Positions 8,927 through 18,937 are shown, counted from the first letter of the stretch. The stretch: DNA of 64,000 nucleotides from Streptomyces aureoverticillatus (GCF_014649395.1 NZ_BMSY01000001.1:992001-1056000), one strand, 5' to 3'. Notes: generated by a model from the sequence alone, not told the origin. Translations and numbers: made by a program.

Positions 8927-9586
8927 GTGCGGGTGGTCATCGCCGAGGATTCAGTGCTGCTCAGGGAGGGCCTGACCCGGTTGCTGACCGACCGTGGGCA
9001 TGACGTCGTCGCGGGGGTGGGCGACGCGGAGGCGCTGATCAAGACGGTCACCGACCTCGCGGCGCAGGACCTCCTGCCGGATGTGGTGGTCGCGGACGTG
9101 CGGATGCCGCCGACACACACGGACGAGGGGGTGCGGGCGGCCGTCAAGTTGCGTGCGCGACATCCGGGGCTCGGCGTGCTCGTGCTCTCCCAGTACGTGG
9201 AGGAGCAGTACGCGACGGAGCTGCTCGCCGGGTCGAGCCGGGGCGTGGGTTACCTGCTCAAGGACCGCGTCGCCGAGGTGCGCGAGTTCGTGGACGCGGT
9301 CGTGCGTGTCGCGCAGGGCGGCACCGCGCTGGACCCGGAGGTCGTGGCGCAGTTGCTCGGGCGCAGCCGCAAACAGGACGTCCTCGCGGGCCTCACCCCG
9401 CGCGAGCGGGAAGTCCTGGGCCTGATGGCCGAGGGGCGGACGAACTCGGCGATCGCGCGCCAGCTCGTCGTGAGCGACGGAGCCGTCGAGAAGCACGTCA
9501 GCAACATCTTCCTGAAGCTGGGGCTCTCCCCCAGCGACGGGGACCACCGCCGGGTGCTCGCCGTGCTGACGTACCTCAATTCCTGA
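8927..9586 (+). CDS. LuxR/NarL-type response regulator
   Basis: Cognate-looking regulator for the two upstream kinases. The receiver domain has acidic pocket Glu7-Asp8 (VIAEDS), phospho-acceptor Asp57 in VVVADVRMPP and the conserved Lys112 (YLLKDR). The C-terminal LuxR helix-turn-helix begins LTPREREVLGLMAEGRTNSA and continues through GAVEKHVSNIF. The start is GTG 8927, because GGAGG (8917-8921) sits 5 nt before it. An in-frame GTG at 8915 and an ATG-type start further upstream lack such a site. The protein is 219 residues, the usual family length. One regulator for two kinases suggests that two signals converge. Confidence 0.93.
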   Translation: MRVVIAEDSVLLREGLTRLLTDRGHDVVAGVGDAEALIKTVTDLAAQDLLPDVVVADVRMPPTHTDEGVRAAVKLRARHPGLGVLVLSQYVEEQYATELLAGSSRGVGYLLKDRVAEVREFVDAVVRVAQGGTALDPEVVAQLLGRSRKQDVLAGLTPREREVLGLMAEGRTNSAIARQLVVSDGAVEKHVSNIFLKLGLSPSDGDHRRVLAVLTYLNS

Positions 9587-9970
9587 ATTCCCGAGGGGTT
9601 CGGCGGCCGCCCCGGAGGTACTCCGACCGAGTCCGACGGCCGCCACCCGCCGTCCCGCCACCAGGACACGATTACGGATCGACCGCACAGCGCCACCGTG
9701 GCACCACTCGCACGGACCGCACGACACTGCACCGCAGCACGGCCCTGGGACCACAGATGGTCCTAGAACCAAAGGATGAGCGGAGAGCGTCTTCATGAAA
9801 GGCCGGGGGGCGAGTCACAGCATGACAAATCGGGGCATTCAGCTGTCTCAAAGGTGCGTCCAGCATGCGAGCGGCCCTAAGAAGGCGACCCTTACAGACG
9901 TAGGGTGGGCCATGGGAGCGCAGGGCGGCCTGCCGCTTCCGCAGAGCCGCCTCAAGGGAGGTCCAGTTCA
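9587..9970. other. Intergenic region upstream of korA with small inverted repeats
   Basis: 384 bp without a supported gene. It holds a perfect 6-bp inverted repeat GGACCA-CAGA-TGGTCC (9748-9763), immediately followed by TCCTAGAACCAAAGGA, which is itself partly symmetrical. A -10-like TAGGGT lies at 9901-9906. A ribosome site GGGAGG at 9956-9961 belongs to korA. The inverted repeats are about 210 bp from the korA start and could be an operator or part of a promoter for a long leader. Confidence 0.5.
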
Positions 9971-11897
<1,927 letters not shown>

Positions 11898-11905
<8 letters not shown>

Positions 11906-12980
11906 CACCACGCTCGCGGGGCCCACAGGTTCCGAGACGCTTCTGAAGCTCGTGCCCAAGGCCGAGGGCAAGCAGTCCATGAAGGACTTCAAGTCCGACC
12001 AGGAAGTGCGCTGGTGCCCCGGCTGCGGTGACTACGCGGTCCTGGCCGCCGTGCAGGGCTTCATGCCCGAGCTCGGCCTGGCCAAGGAGAACATCGTCTT
12101 CGTCTCCGGCATCGGCTGCTCGTCCCGCTTCCCGTACTACATGAACACGTACGGGATGCACTCCATCCACGGCCGCGCCCCCGCGATCGCCACCGGACTC
12201 GCGTCCTCCCGGCGGGACTTGAGCGTCTGGGTGGTCACCGGCGACGGCGACGCGCTCTCCATCGGCGGCAACCACCTCATCCACGCGCTGCGCCGCAACG
12301 TGAACCTGAAGATCCTGCTGTTCAACAACCGGATCTACGGCCTCACCAAGGGCCAGTACTCCCCGACCTCCGAGGTCGGCAAGATCACCAAGTCGACGCC
12401 GATGGGCTCGCTGGACGCGCCTTTCAACCCGGTGTCGCTCGCGATCGGCGCGGAGGCGTCCTTCGTGGCCCGCACGGTGGACTCGGACAGGAAGCACCTG
12501 ACGGAGGTCCTGCGCCAGGCCGCCGACCACCCGGGCACCGCCCTGGTGGAGATCTACCAGAACTGCAACATCTTCAACGACGGCGCCTTCGAGGTCCTCA
12601 AGGACAAGCAGCAGGCCGAGGAGGCCGTGATCCGCCTGGAGCACGGCGCGCCGATCCGCTTCGGCACCGACGGCTCCAAGGGCGTCGTCCGCGACCCGGC
12701 CACCGGCGACCTGAAGGTGGTCGCGGTGACCGCGGAGAACGAGTCGCAGATCCTGGTCCACGACGCGCACTCCGCGTCGCCGACCACGGCCTTCGCGCTC
12801 TCCCGCCTCGCCGACCCGGACACGCTGCACCACACCCCCATCGGCGTCTTCCGCAGCACCGAACGACCGGTGTACGACACGCTGATGGCCGACCAGCTCG
12901 ACACCGCCATCGAGCAGCACGGCAAGGGTGATCTTGCTGCGCTGCTCGCCGGCGGGGACACCTGGACGGTCGTCGGCTAA
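11898..12980 (+). CDS. korB: 2-oxoglutarate:ferredoxin oxidoreductase, beta subunit
   Basis: Thiamine-diphosphate-binding beta subunit of 360 residues. Cluster-type cysteines Cys40 and Cys43 occur in RWCPGCGDYAVL. The TPP/Mg motif begins GDGDALSIGGNHLIHALRRN and continues NVNLKILLFNNRIYGLTKGQ. ATG 11898 lies inside the last codons of korA, with AAGGAG at 11885-11890, so the two are translationally coupled. There is no ferredoxin gene directly adjacent; electrons must leave through a ferredoxin encoded elsewhere or through another acceptor. Confidence 0.96.
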
Positions 12981-13016
12981 GCGCTTCGTACCGCTCCGGA
13001 GCCCGGTCCTGATCCG

Positions 13017-13430
13017 TCAGGGCCGGGCTTCGTCGTGCTTCGCCCGGGCTTCGTCGTACGCCGCCCGCGCCGCCAGCACGTCGTCCATGCGCCGGTCCGT
13101 CCACGCGCCGAGGGCGCGGACCAGCTCGGCGGCCTCGCGGCCCAGGTCGGTGAGGGAGTAGTCGACGCGGGGCGGGATGACGGGCTTGGCGTCGCGGTGC
13201 ACCATGCCGTCGCGCTCCAGGGTCTGGAGCGTCTGCGTGAGCATCTTCTCGCTGACGCGGCCGATCTCGCGGCGCAGCTCGCTGAAGCGGTACGAACGCT
13301 CGGCCAGCGCGATCAGGACGAGGACGCCCCAGCGGCTGGTGACGTGCTCCAGGACGAGGCGGTGCGGGCACATCGCCTCCGCGTCGGTGTTCCAGGGGGT
13401 CCTGGGTGTGCTTGGGGTCCTTACGGCCAT
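13017..13430 (-). CDS. HxlR-family transcriptional regulator
   Basis: 137-residue winged-helix regulator. The HxlR signature is clear: RWGVLVLIALAERSYRFSEL, then REIGRVSEKMLTQTLQTLERDGMV and the wing with VIPPRVDYSLTDLG. A single conserved Cys (AMCPH, about residue 21) sits where redox- or electrophile-sensing members carry theirs. It is divergent from the QorB-like gene at 13530 with a 99-bp shared control region containing an inverted repeat, so it probably represses that gene and itself. Confidence 0.93.
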   Translation of the reverse strand: MAVRTPSTPRTPWNTDAEAMCPHRLVLEHVTSRWGVLVLIALAERSYRFSELRREIGRVSEKMLTQTLQTLERDGMVHRDAKPVIPPRVDYSLTDLGREAAELVRALGAWTDRRMDDVLAARAAYDEARAKHDEARP

Positions 13431-13433
13431 ACC

Positions 13434-13486
13434 AGTACCTTACTTCAAAGTGGGTACTTACGGATAGTTAGCGCCCGCCGTAGGGT
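13434..13486. promoter_or_regulatory. HxlR operator and QorB-like promoter
   Basis: Inverted repeat AGTACC (13434-13439) / GGTACT (13453-13458), which also reads as the direct pair GTACCTTAC and GTACTTAC. For the plus-strand gene a -35-like TTACGG (13458-13463) and a -10-like TAGGGT (13481-13486) are spaced 17 nt, so the repeat abuts the -35 box, as expected for repression by the adjacent HxlR protein. Confidence 0.55.
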
Positions 13487-13529
13487 GAGTGTCATACCCC
13501 CTCGCAACGCGCACACCAGGAGTTTTCCC

Positions 13530-14393
13530 ATGAGCATCGTCGTCACCGGAGCCACCGGACACCTCGGCCGCCTCGTCGTGGAGGGCCTGCTGGCCGCGGG
13601 CGTGCCCGCCGGGCAGGTCGCGGCCGTCGTACGGAACAAGGAGAAGGCCGCGGACCTCGCGGACCGCGGCGTGGAGCTGCGCGTCGCCGACTACAACGCG
13701 CCGGAGACGCTCACCGGGGTGTTCGCCGCGGGCGACAAGGTGCTGCTGGTCTCCGGCAGCGAGGTGGGGCGGCGGGTGCCGCAGCACCGGGCCGTGATCG
13801 ACGCGGCACGGGCCGCCGGGGTCGCGCACCTCGTGTACACGGGCGTGCTCGGCGGCCCCGACGCCGACTTCGACCTCGCGGCCGAGCACAAGGTCACCGA
13901 GCAGGCGGTGCTCGACTCCGGGCTGCCGTACACGTTCCTGCGGAACGGCTGGTACCACGAGAACTACACGGAGCACCTGGCTCCGGTCCTGACGCACGGC
14001 GCCGTCGTCGGCAGCGCGGGGGCGGCGGGCCGGGTCGGGTCCGCGGCGCGCGCCGACTACGCCGCGGCGGCCGTCGCGGTGCTGACCGGCGAGGGCCACG
14101 AGGGCGTCGCGTACGAGCTGAGCGGCGACGTGGCGTGGAGCTTCCCCGAGTACGCGGCTGAGGTCGCCGCGCAGTCCGGCAAGCCCGTCACGTACCGGCA
14201 GGTCTCCCCCGCCGAGCACCTCGCCGTGCTGACCGGCGCCGGGATTCCGGAGCCGGTGGCCGCGATCCTCGTGGACGTGGACGCCGCCATCGACCGCGGG
14301 CTGCTCGCCGGGGGCAGCGGTGACCTGAGCCGCCTCATCGGGCGGCCGACGACGCCGCTGGCCGACGCGGTGGCGGCGGCGCTCAAGGGCTGA
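13530..14393 (+). CDS. NmrA/QorB-like NAD(P)H-dependent quinone oxidoreductase
   Basis: 287-residue atypical SDR. It has the N-terminal NAD(P) motif VTGATGHLGRLVVEGLL and segment LVSGSEVGRRVPQHRAVIDA, then YTFLRNGWYHENYTEHLAPV and a C-terminal substrate region. These match the QorB-type (YtfG) quinone reductases in length and motif spacing. AGGAG at 13518-13522 precedes ATG 13530 by 7 nt. Divergent control by the HxlR protein fits an electrophile- or quinone-inducible detoxification gene; the inducer is inferred, not seen. Confidence 0.9.
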   Translation: MSIVVTGATGHLGRLVVEGLLAAGVPAGQVAAVVRNKEKAADLADRGVELRVADYNAPETLTGVFAAGDKVLLVSGSEVGRRVPQHRAVIDAARAAGVAHLVYTGVLGGPDADFDLAAEHKVTEQAVLDSGLPYTFLRNGWYHENYTEHLAPVLTHGAVVGSAGAAGRVGSAARADYAAAAVAVLTGEGHEGVAYELSGDVAWSFPEYAAEVAAQSGKPVTYRQVSPAEHLAVLTGAGIPEPVAAILVDVDAAIDRGLLAGGSGDLSRLIGRPTTPLADAVAAALKG

Positions 14394-14469
14394 GCCCATG
14401 TTGAGCCCGTTCAAGGGCTGAGCCCGCGTTGAGCCCGTTCAAGGGCTGAACCGTTCAGGGGCTGAACCG
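14385..14469. repeat. 28-bp tandem repeat spanning the QorB-like stop codon
   Basis: Two 28-bp units (14385-14412 and 14413-14440), each beginning AAGGGCTGAGCCC, followed by two shortened copies at 14441-14456 and 14457-14469. The first unit contains the gene's own stop codon, so the array is a duplication of the 3' end. GGGCTGAGCCC is palindromic and could act in termination. Confidence 0.9.
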
Positions 14470-14478
14470 CGCCGTCGC

Positions 14479-14520
14479 GGGGCTGTCATGACCGTATGGC
14501 GATACGGGCATGACAGCCCC
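14479..14520. promoter_or_regulatory. 42-bp near-perfect palindrome before rarD
   Basis: Left arm 14479-14497 (GGGGCTGTCATG, one mismatch, CCGTAT), loop GGCG, right arm 14502-14520 (ATACGG, mismatch, CATGACAGCCCC). It pairs 18 of 19 positions. It could be the terminator of the QorB-like gene. Equally, its right arm overlaps the proposed rarD -35 box, which fits an operator. Confidence 0.75.
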
Positions 14521-14600
14521 CTGGTGCGGGCGCTACCTTCGTGCTCGGCAGCGGGTGGCTGCCGGGGCCCGGCGTCCGGGCCACGAGCACGAAGGAGGAG
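14510..14600 (+). promoter_or_regulatory. rarD promoter and structured leader
   Basis: A -35-like ATGACA (14510-14515) and a -10-like TACCTT (14534-14539) are spaced 18 nt. Downstream, CCTTCGTGCTC (14536-14546) pairs with GAGCACGAAGG (14585-14595), which includes part of the ribosome site. Inside lie two further stems, GGCAGC/GCTGCC and GGCCCGG/CCGGGCC. If transcription starts upstream of 14536 the fold would mask the ribosome site; from the promoter proposed here the left arm would be lost. Confidence 0.4.
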
Positions 14601-14602
14601 CC

Positions 14603-15595
14603 GTGACCCCAGCGCAGGCCAAGGCCGAGGCACGCATAGGCCTGCTGAACGGCTTCGCGGCGTACGGCATGTGGGGCCTCGTGCCCCTGTTCTGGCCGCT
14701 CCTCAAGCCCGCCGGCGCGGGCGAGATCCTGGCCCACCGCATGGCCTGGTCGCTCGTGGTCGTCGGCATCGCGCTGCTCGTCGTACGCCGCTGGGCGTGG
14801 GCCGGCGAACTGCTGCGCCAGCCACGCAAGCTGGGCCTGGTGACGGTGGCCGCCTCCGTGATCACCCTCAACTGGGGCGTCTACATCTGGGCCGTGAACT
14901 CCGGCCACGTCGTCGAGGCGTCCCTCGGCTACTTCATCAACCCCCTGGTCACCATCGCCATCGGCGTGCTGCTGCTCGGCGAGCGGCTGCGCCCCGTGCA
15001 GTGGACGGCCGTCGGCGTCGGCCTCGCCGCCGTCCTGGTCCTCGCCTTCGGCTACGGCCGCCCGCCGTGGATCTCGCTCGTGCTCGCCTTCTCCTTCGCC
15101 GCGTACGGCCTGGTCAAGAAGAAGGTCAACATCGGCGGCCTGGAGTCGCTCGCCGCCGAGACCGCCGTGCAGTTCCTGCCCGCGCTCGCCTTCGTGCTGT
15201 GGCTCGGCTCGCGCGGCGAGGCCACGTTCGCCACCGAGGGGTTCGGGCACGCCGCGCTGCTCGCCGCGACCGGTGTGGTCACGGCCGCGCCGCTGGTGTG
15301 CTTCGGCGCGGCCGCGATCCGGGTGCCGCTGTCCACGCTGGGACTGCTCCAGTACCTGGCGCCCGTGTTCCAGTTCCTGCTCGGCATCCTGTACTTCCAC
15401 GAGGCGATGCCGGCCGAGCGGTGGGCCGGGTTCGCGCTGGTGTGGCTGGCGCTGGCACTGCTCACCTTCGATGGGCTCCGCACCGCGCGGCGCAACGCGG
15501 TGCGGGCGTCCGCCCTCGCCGCCGCGACCACCGACTCGGCCGCGGCCGCTAGCGCCAGGCTCCCGCTGCCGCAGCCGCCTTCACGTACTCCGTGA
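14603..15595 (+). CDS. rarD: RarD/EamA-family permease
   Basis: 330-residue membrane protein with about ten transmembrane helices in the EamA (drug/metabolite transporter) fold. It matches RarD in length and in the segments GLLNGFAAYGMWGLVPLFWP, EILAHRMAWSLV, SVITLNWGVYIWAVNSGHVV and LGYFINPLVTIAIGVLLLGE. GTG 14603 is preceded by AAGGAGGA. The last 47 bp overlap the 3' end of the convergent NmrA-like gene. Substrate is unknown; E. coli RarD is associated with chloramphenicol sensitivity but is not a proven drug pump. Confidence 0.93.
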   Translation: MTPAQAKAEARIGLLNGFAAYGMWGLVPLFWPLLKPAGAGEILAHRMAWSLVVVGIALLVVRRWAWAGELLRQPRKLGLVTVAASVITLNWGVYIWAVNSGHVVEASLGYFINPLVTIAIGVLLLGERLRPVQWTAVGVGLAAVLVLAFGYGRPPWISLVLAFSFAAYGLVKKKVNIGGLESLAAETAVQFLPALAFVLWLGSRGEATFATEGFGHAALLAATGVVTAAPLVCFGAAAIRVPLSTLGLLQYLAPVFQFLLGILYFHEAMPAERWAGFALVWLALALLTFDGLRTARRNAVRASALAAATTDSAAAASARLPLPQPPSRTP

Positions 15596-16439
15596 AGTCC
15601 CGGGCCTCGCGGCCCAGTACCTCGCGCACGCCGGTCGCCACCGGTGAGAGGTGGCCCTCCTCGACGAACACGAAGAGCGCGGTGAGCTCCTCGGCGAAGG
15701 CGTCAGGCACGTCCGCGGCGGTCAGCTCGGCGCGGAACTGCTCCGGCGTGATGGGCTCGTAGCGCATCGGGCGGCCCGACGCCGCCGCGATCTCCGCGAC
15801 CGCCTCGGCGTAGGTGAGGGCGCGCGGGCCCGACAGTTCGTACACGCGGCGCGTGTGGCCGTCCTGGGTGAGCAGCGCGACCGCGACGTCCGCGATGTCC
15901 TCCACGTCGACGAACGGCTCCGGCGTGTCGCCGACCGGCAGGGCGAGGCGGCCCGCGAGGAGCGGCGCGTGGAAGAAGTCCTCGGAGAAGTTCTGCGCGA
16001 AGTTGTTGGCGCGGATCACCGTCCAGTCGACGCCTGCCTCCTCGACGGCCCGCTCGGCCCGCGCCATGCCCGGCAGGAACGCCTCGCCGGACACGTGGGT
16101 GCCCCGCCCGGACAGGACCACGAAGCGGCGTACGCCCGCCGCCGCGGCCTGCGCCACGAAGTCGACGACGGGGTCCGGGTCTTCCGGCGCGACGAGGTAG
16201 AGGGCCCGGACGCCGGACAGGACCGGGGCCCAAGTAGAGCGTTCGTTCCAGTCGAAACGGGTCTCGCCGGAGCGGGAGGCGGCCCGCACGGTGTGGCCCG
16301 CCGCCCGCAGCCGGGGCACGATCCGACGCCCGGTCTTGCCGGTGGCGCCGAGGACGAGGACGGGGGCGTCCGTCGCGGACTGCCGGCTTTCGGGCGCGTT
16401 CTTCCGGTCTTCGGCCGTGTTCTTCTGGGTTTCGGTCAT
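15549..16439 (-). CDS. NmrA-family NAD(P)-binding protein
   Basis: 296-residue SDR-like protein with Rossmann motif VLVLGATGKTGRRIVPRLRA after a hydrophilic N-terminus of about 24 residues. Other family features are LYLVAPEDPDP, a middle segment RRFVVLSGRGTHVSGEAF and DWTVIRANNFAQNFSEDFFH. It lacks the YxxxK catalytic pair of classical SDRs, as usual for NmrA relatives, which act either as redox sensors or as quinone/azoreductase-like enzymes. Divergent from the AraC gene at 16545 across a 105-bp gap, so it is the likely target of that regulator. Its 3' end overlaps rarD. Confidence 0.9.
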   Translation of the reverse strand: MTETQKNTAEDRKNAPESRQSATDAPVLVLGATGKTGRRIVPRLRAAGHTVRAASRSGETRFDWNERSTWAPVLSGVRALYLVAPEDPDPVVDFVAQAAAAGVRRFVVLSGRGTHVSGEAFLPGMARAERAVEEAGVDWTVIRANNFAQNFSEDFFHAPLLAGRLALPVGDTPEPFVDVEDIADVAVALLTQDGHTRRVYELSGPRALTYAEAVAEIAAASGRPMRYEPITPEQFRAELTAADVPDAFAEELTALFVFVEEGHLSPVATGVREVLGREARDFTEYVKAAAAAGAWR

Positions 16440-16531
16440 GGCACCAGCCAATCCGCTCGGCCGCGCCGGTGACATGGGCGTCCGTCTCACGGCCATACGA
16501 GTACGTCCACGGCGGCCCGTCGGGCGGCGGC

Positions 16532-16537
16532 TACCGT
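16532..16537 (+). promoter_or_regulatory. -10 box of a leaderless AraC transcript
   Basis: TACCGT matches TANNNT and ends exactly 7 nt before ATG 16545, the spacing typical of leaderless mRNAs in Streptomyces. No ribosome site is visible in front of the ATG, which supports this reading. Confidence 0.5.
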
Positions 16538-16544
16538 TGGCCGC

Positions 16545-17438
16545 ATGGACGCTCTGGGGGATCTGCTGCGCGGCGTACGCGCGGACGGCGCTCGTTTCCA
16601 TCGTGAGGTGCTCACGGACAGCTGGGAGCTGAGCTGCCCGCAGGGCGCCGCGCTCGAACTGTTCCTGGTGGTGCGCGGCACGGCCCGGGTCACGGCCGCC
16701 GGATGCGAGCCGCGCATCCTGCGCCGGGGAGACGCCGCGCTCGCCTGCACCACGGCCCCGTTCGCGCTGGCCTCGGCGGGCGCCGACGCCGAGGAGACCG
16801 AACTCATCTCCGGTGCCTACGAGTTGGAGGGCTCCGTCGGCCGCCGCCTCACCAGCGCGCTGCCGCCGTTCCTGGTCGTGCCGGCCGAGGACGAGTGCCT
16901 GCCGATCGTGGAGCTCATCGCCGCCGAGATCGCCGCGGACCGGCCCGGGCGGCAGTACGTGATGGACCGGATGCTGGACTGGCTGCTCGCCTGCACCCTG
17001 CGCGAGTGGTTCGAACTGCCCGAGTCCTGCCCGCCCGCCTGGTACCGCGCGCTCGGCGACGACGTGGTCGGCCCGGCGCTGCGCGCCCTGCACGAGGAAC
17101 CGGCCCGGCCCTGGACCGTGGCGTCCCTGGCGGCGCGCGCCCAGGTCTCGCGCGCCGCCTTCGCCCGGCGGTTCGCCGACCTTGTGGGGCGGCCCCCGAT
17201 GGCGTACCTCACCGACTGGCGCATGACCCTCGCCGCCGAACTCCTCACGGAGCCGGGCGCGACGGTCGCCTCCGTGGCCGCGCGGGTCGGGTACGCGGAC
17301 GGGTTCGGCTTCAGCGACGCGTTCAAGCGGATCCGGGGGGTCACGCCGAGCGGCTATCGCGCGTCGCGGGCCACGGACGCGGAGGCTGCGGCTTCGGAGA
17401 AGGTGGACCCCGACTCGTGGCTGCGGGCCGCGGGCTGA
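16545..17438 (+). CDS. AraC-family transcriptional regulator
   Basis: 297 residues. The N-terminal half is a cupin-like AraC ligand-binding domain (LELFLVVRGTARVTAAGCEP). The C-terminal two-helix-turn-helix DNA-binding domain covers about 180-280, with WTVASLAARAQVSRAAFARR and the second recognition region VAARVGYADGFGFSDAFKRI ending GVTPSGYR. It probably controls the divergent NmrA-like gene. The last 85 bp overlap the end of the convergent MFS gene. Confidence 0.92.
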   Translation: MDALGDLLRGVRADGARFHREVLTDSWELSCPQGAALELFLVVRGTARVTAAGCEPRILRRGDAALACTTAPFALASAGADAEETELISGAYELEGSVGRRLTSALPPFLVVPAEDECLPIVELIAAEIAADRPGRQYVMDRMLDWLLACTLREWFELPESCPPAWYRALGDDVVGPALRALHEEPARPWTVASLAARAQVSRAAFARRFADLVGRPPMAYLTDWRMTLAAELLTEPGATVASVAARVGYADGFGFSDAFKRIRGVTPSGYRASRATDAEAAASEKVDPDSWLRAAG

Positions 17439-18889
17439 GCCTCCCGCCCGCCCCCGCGCACCCCGGCCAGCGCGACCACGACCCCGAGGACCGCGAGCAC
17501 CACCGGCACGGTGAGCGCCGCCCGGAACGCGTCGAGGGAACCCTCGGGGTCCTCGCTGCCTGCCGGACCGCCTGCCGACGTGAGCCCGTACACCGCCGTC
17601 ACCGCCGAGATCCCGATCGCCGCCCCGAACTGCGTGGCCGTCTGCAACAGACCGCCCGCCAGGCCCTGTTCCTCCTCGGCCACGCAGTCGGTCGCCGCGA
17701 TCATGAGCGGGCCGTAGGCCAGCGCGAAGGCGGTGCCTGCGAGGATCAGCGTCGGGAACATCGCCGCGTACGTCCAGTCCATGCCGACCGGCAGAAACAG
17801 CGCGTACGCCGTCGCCGCGAGCAGGAAGCCCGCGAGGATCACGCGGGCGTGGCCGTGGCGGTTCACCAGGCGCGGGGTGAGCGTCGGCGCGAGCACGACG
17901 TCGCAGCCCATCACGACCAGGGCGATCGCCGTCTGCCAGGACGACCAGCCGCGCAGCTCCTGGAGGTAGAGCGTCAGGACGAACTGGAAGCCCATGAACG
18001 CGCCGAGGAAGAGCAGCGCCCCGAGCCCGGCCCGTACCACCGTCCCCGTACGGAAGATCCCCAGGCGTACCAGCGGCACGGCGGTGCGGCGCTCGACGGC
18101 CACGAAGACCGCGACGAGGAGCAGCCCCGCGACCAGGGAGGCGGCCGTCACCGGCCAGTCGGCCAGGCCGTGTTCCAGGCTGACGACGCCGTACGCGAGG
18201 AGCAGCATCGCCCCGGCCGCGGCGGCCGCGCCCGGCAGGTCGAAGCCGCCGGTGCGGGGGCGTGCCGGGGCCCCGGCGGCGTACCCCGGACCGGGCGCCG
18301 ACGCGGAGACCGGCACCGGCACGGAGACCGGCGCCGGCGCCGGAATCAGCCGCACCGCCGCCACCAGGATCACCGCGGCGAACAGCACCGGCGCGAAGAA
18401 CACCCACTGCCAGCCGAGCTCCGTGAGCAGCCCGCCGATGACCAGTCCGAGCGAGAAGCCGCCCGCGGAGGTGCCCGCGAAGACGAGCAGGGCCTTGTTG
18501 CGGGCCGGGCCCTCCGCGTACGACGTGGTGATGATCGACATCGCGGCGGGCGTCATGAACGCCGCGGCCACGCCGGTCACGAACCGCGCCACGATCAGCA
18601 TCCAGCCCTCGGTCGCGAACCCGCCGAGCCCGGAGAAGACCAGGAAGACGCCGAGCCAGATGAGGAACATCCGGCGTCGGCCGAGCAGGTCGGCGGCGCG
18701 GCCACCGAGCAGCGTGAATCCGGCGTAGCCGAGGACGTACGCGCTGATCACCCAGGCCGCCGTGCCGGTCGACAGGCCCAGGTCGGCCCGGATGCTGGGG
18801 ATCGCCACGGCGAGCATCGCGATGTCGGCGCCCTCCAGAAAGATCGTTCCACACAGGACGAGCAGCAGTGCCCAGGCGCGGGCGCCCAT
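17354..18889 (-). CDS. MFS drug-resistance transporter, 14-helix (DHA2) type
   Basis: 511-residue exporter with about 14 membrane helices. Motifs include GTIFLEGADIAMLAVAIPSI in helix 1, the loop GGRAADLLGRRRMFLIWLGV (motif A, as in EmrB/QacA relatives) and a central hydrophilic Pro/Val/Ala loop around residue 200 (PAPAPVSVPVPVSAS). The start is ATG 18889, with AAGGAGG four nt upstream. It is divergent from the HxlR regulator at 19012, and the pair looks like a self-contained efflux module. Substrate unknown. Its C-terminal residues are encoded opposite the end of the AraC gene. Confidence 0.93.
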   Translation of the reverse strand: MGARAWALLLVLCGTIFLEGADIAMLAVAIPSIRADLGLSTGTAAWVISAYVLGYAGFTLLGGRAADLLGRRRMFLIWLGVFLVFSGLGGFATEGWMLIVARFVTGVAAAFMTPAAMSIITTSYAEGPARNKALLVFAGTSAGGFSLGLVIGGLLTELGWQWVFFAPVLFAAVILVAAVRLIPAPAPVSVPVPVSASAPGPGYAAGAPARPRTGGFDLPGAAAAAGAMLLLAYGVVSLEHGLADWPVTAASLVAGLLLVAVFVAVERRTAVPLVRLGIFRTGTVVRAGLGALLFLGAFMGFQFVLTLYLQELRGWSSWQTAIALVVMGCDVVLAPTLTPRLVNRHGHARVILAGFLLAATAYALFLPVGMDWTYAAMFPTLILAGTAFALAYGPLMIAATDCVAEEEQGLAGGLLQTATQFGAAIGISAVTAVYGLTSAGGPAGSEDPEGSLDAFRAALTVPVVLAVLGVVVALAGVRGGGREAQPAARSHESGSTFSEAAASASVARDAR

Positions 18890-18901
18890 GGTGCCTCCTT
18901 C

Positions 18902-18937
18902 GGTTACCCCGATGAGGGCCGGTTCCTTCTTGTAACC
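18902..18937. promoter_or_regulatory. Candidate HxlR operator between the MFS gene and its regulator
   Basis: GGTTAC (18902-18907) and GTAACC (18932-18937) form an inverted pair. Within it, 18921-18937 (GGTTCCTTCTTGTAACC) is a 17-bp palindrome with two mismatched positions. It lies in the shared 5' region of the MFS and HxlR genes. Confidence 0.45.
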
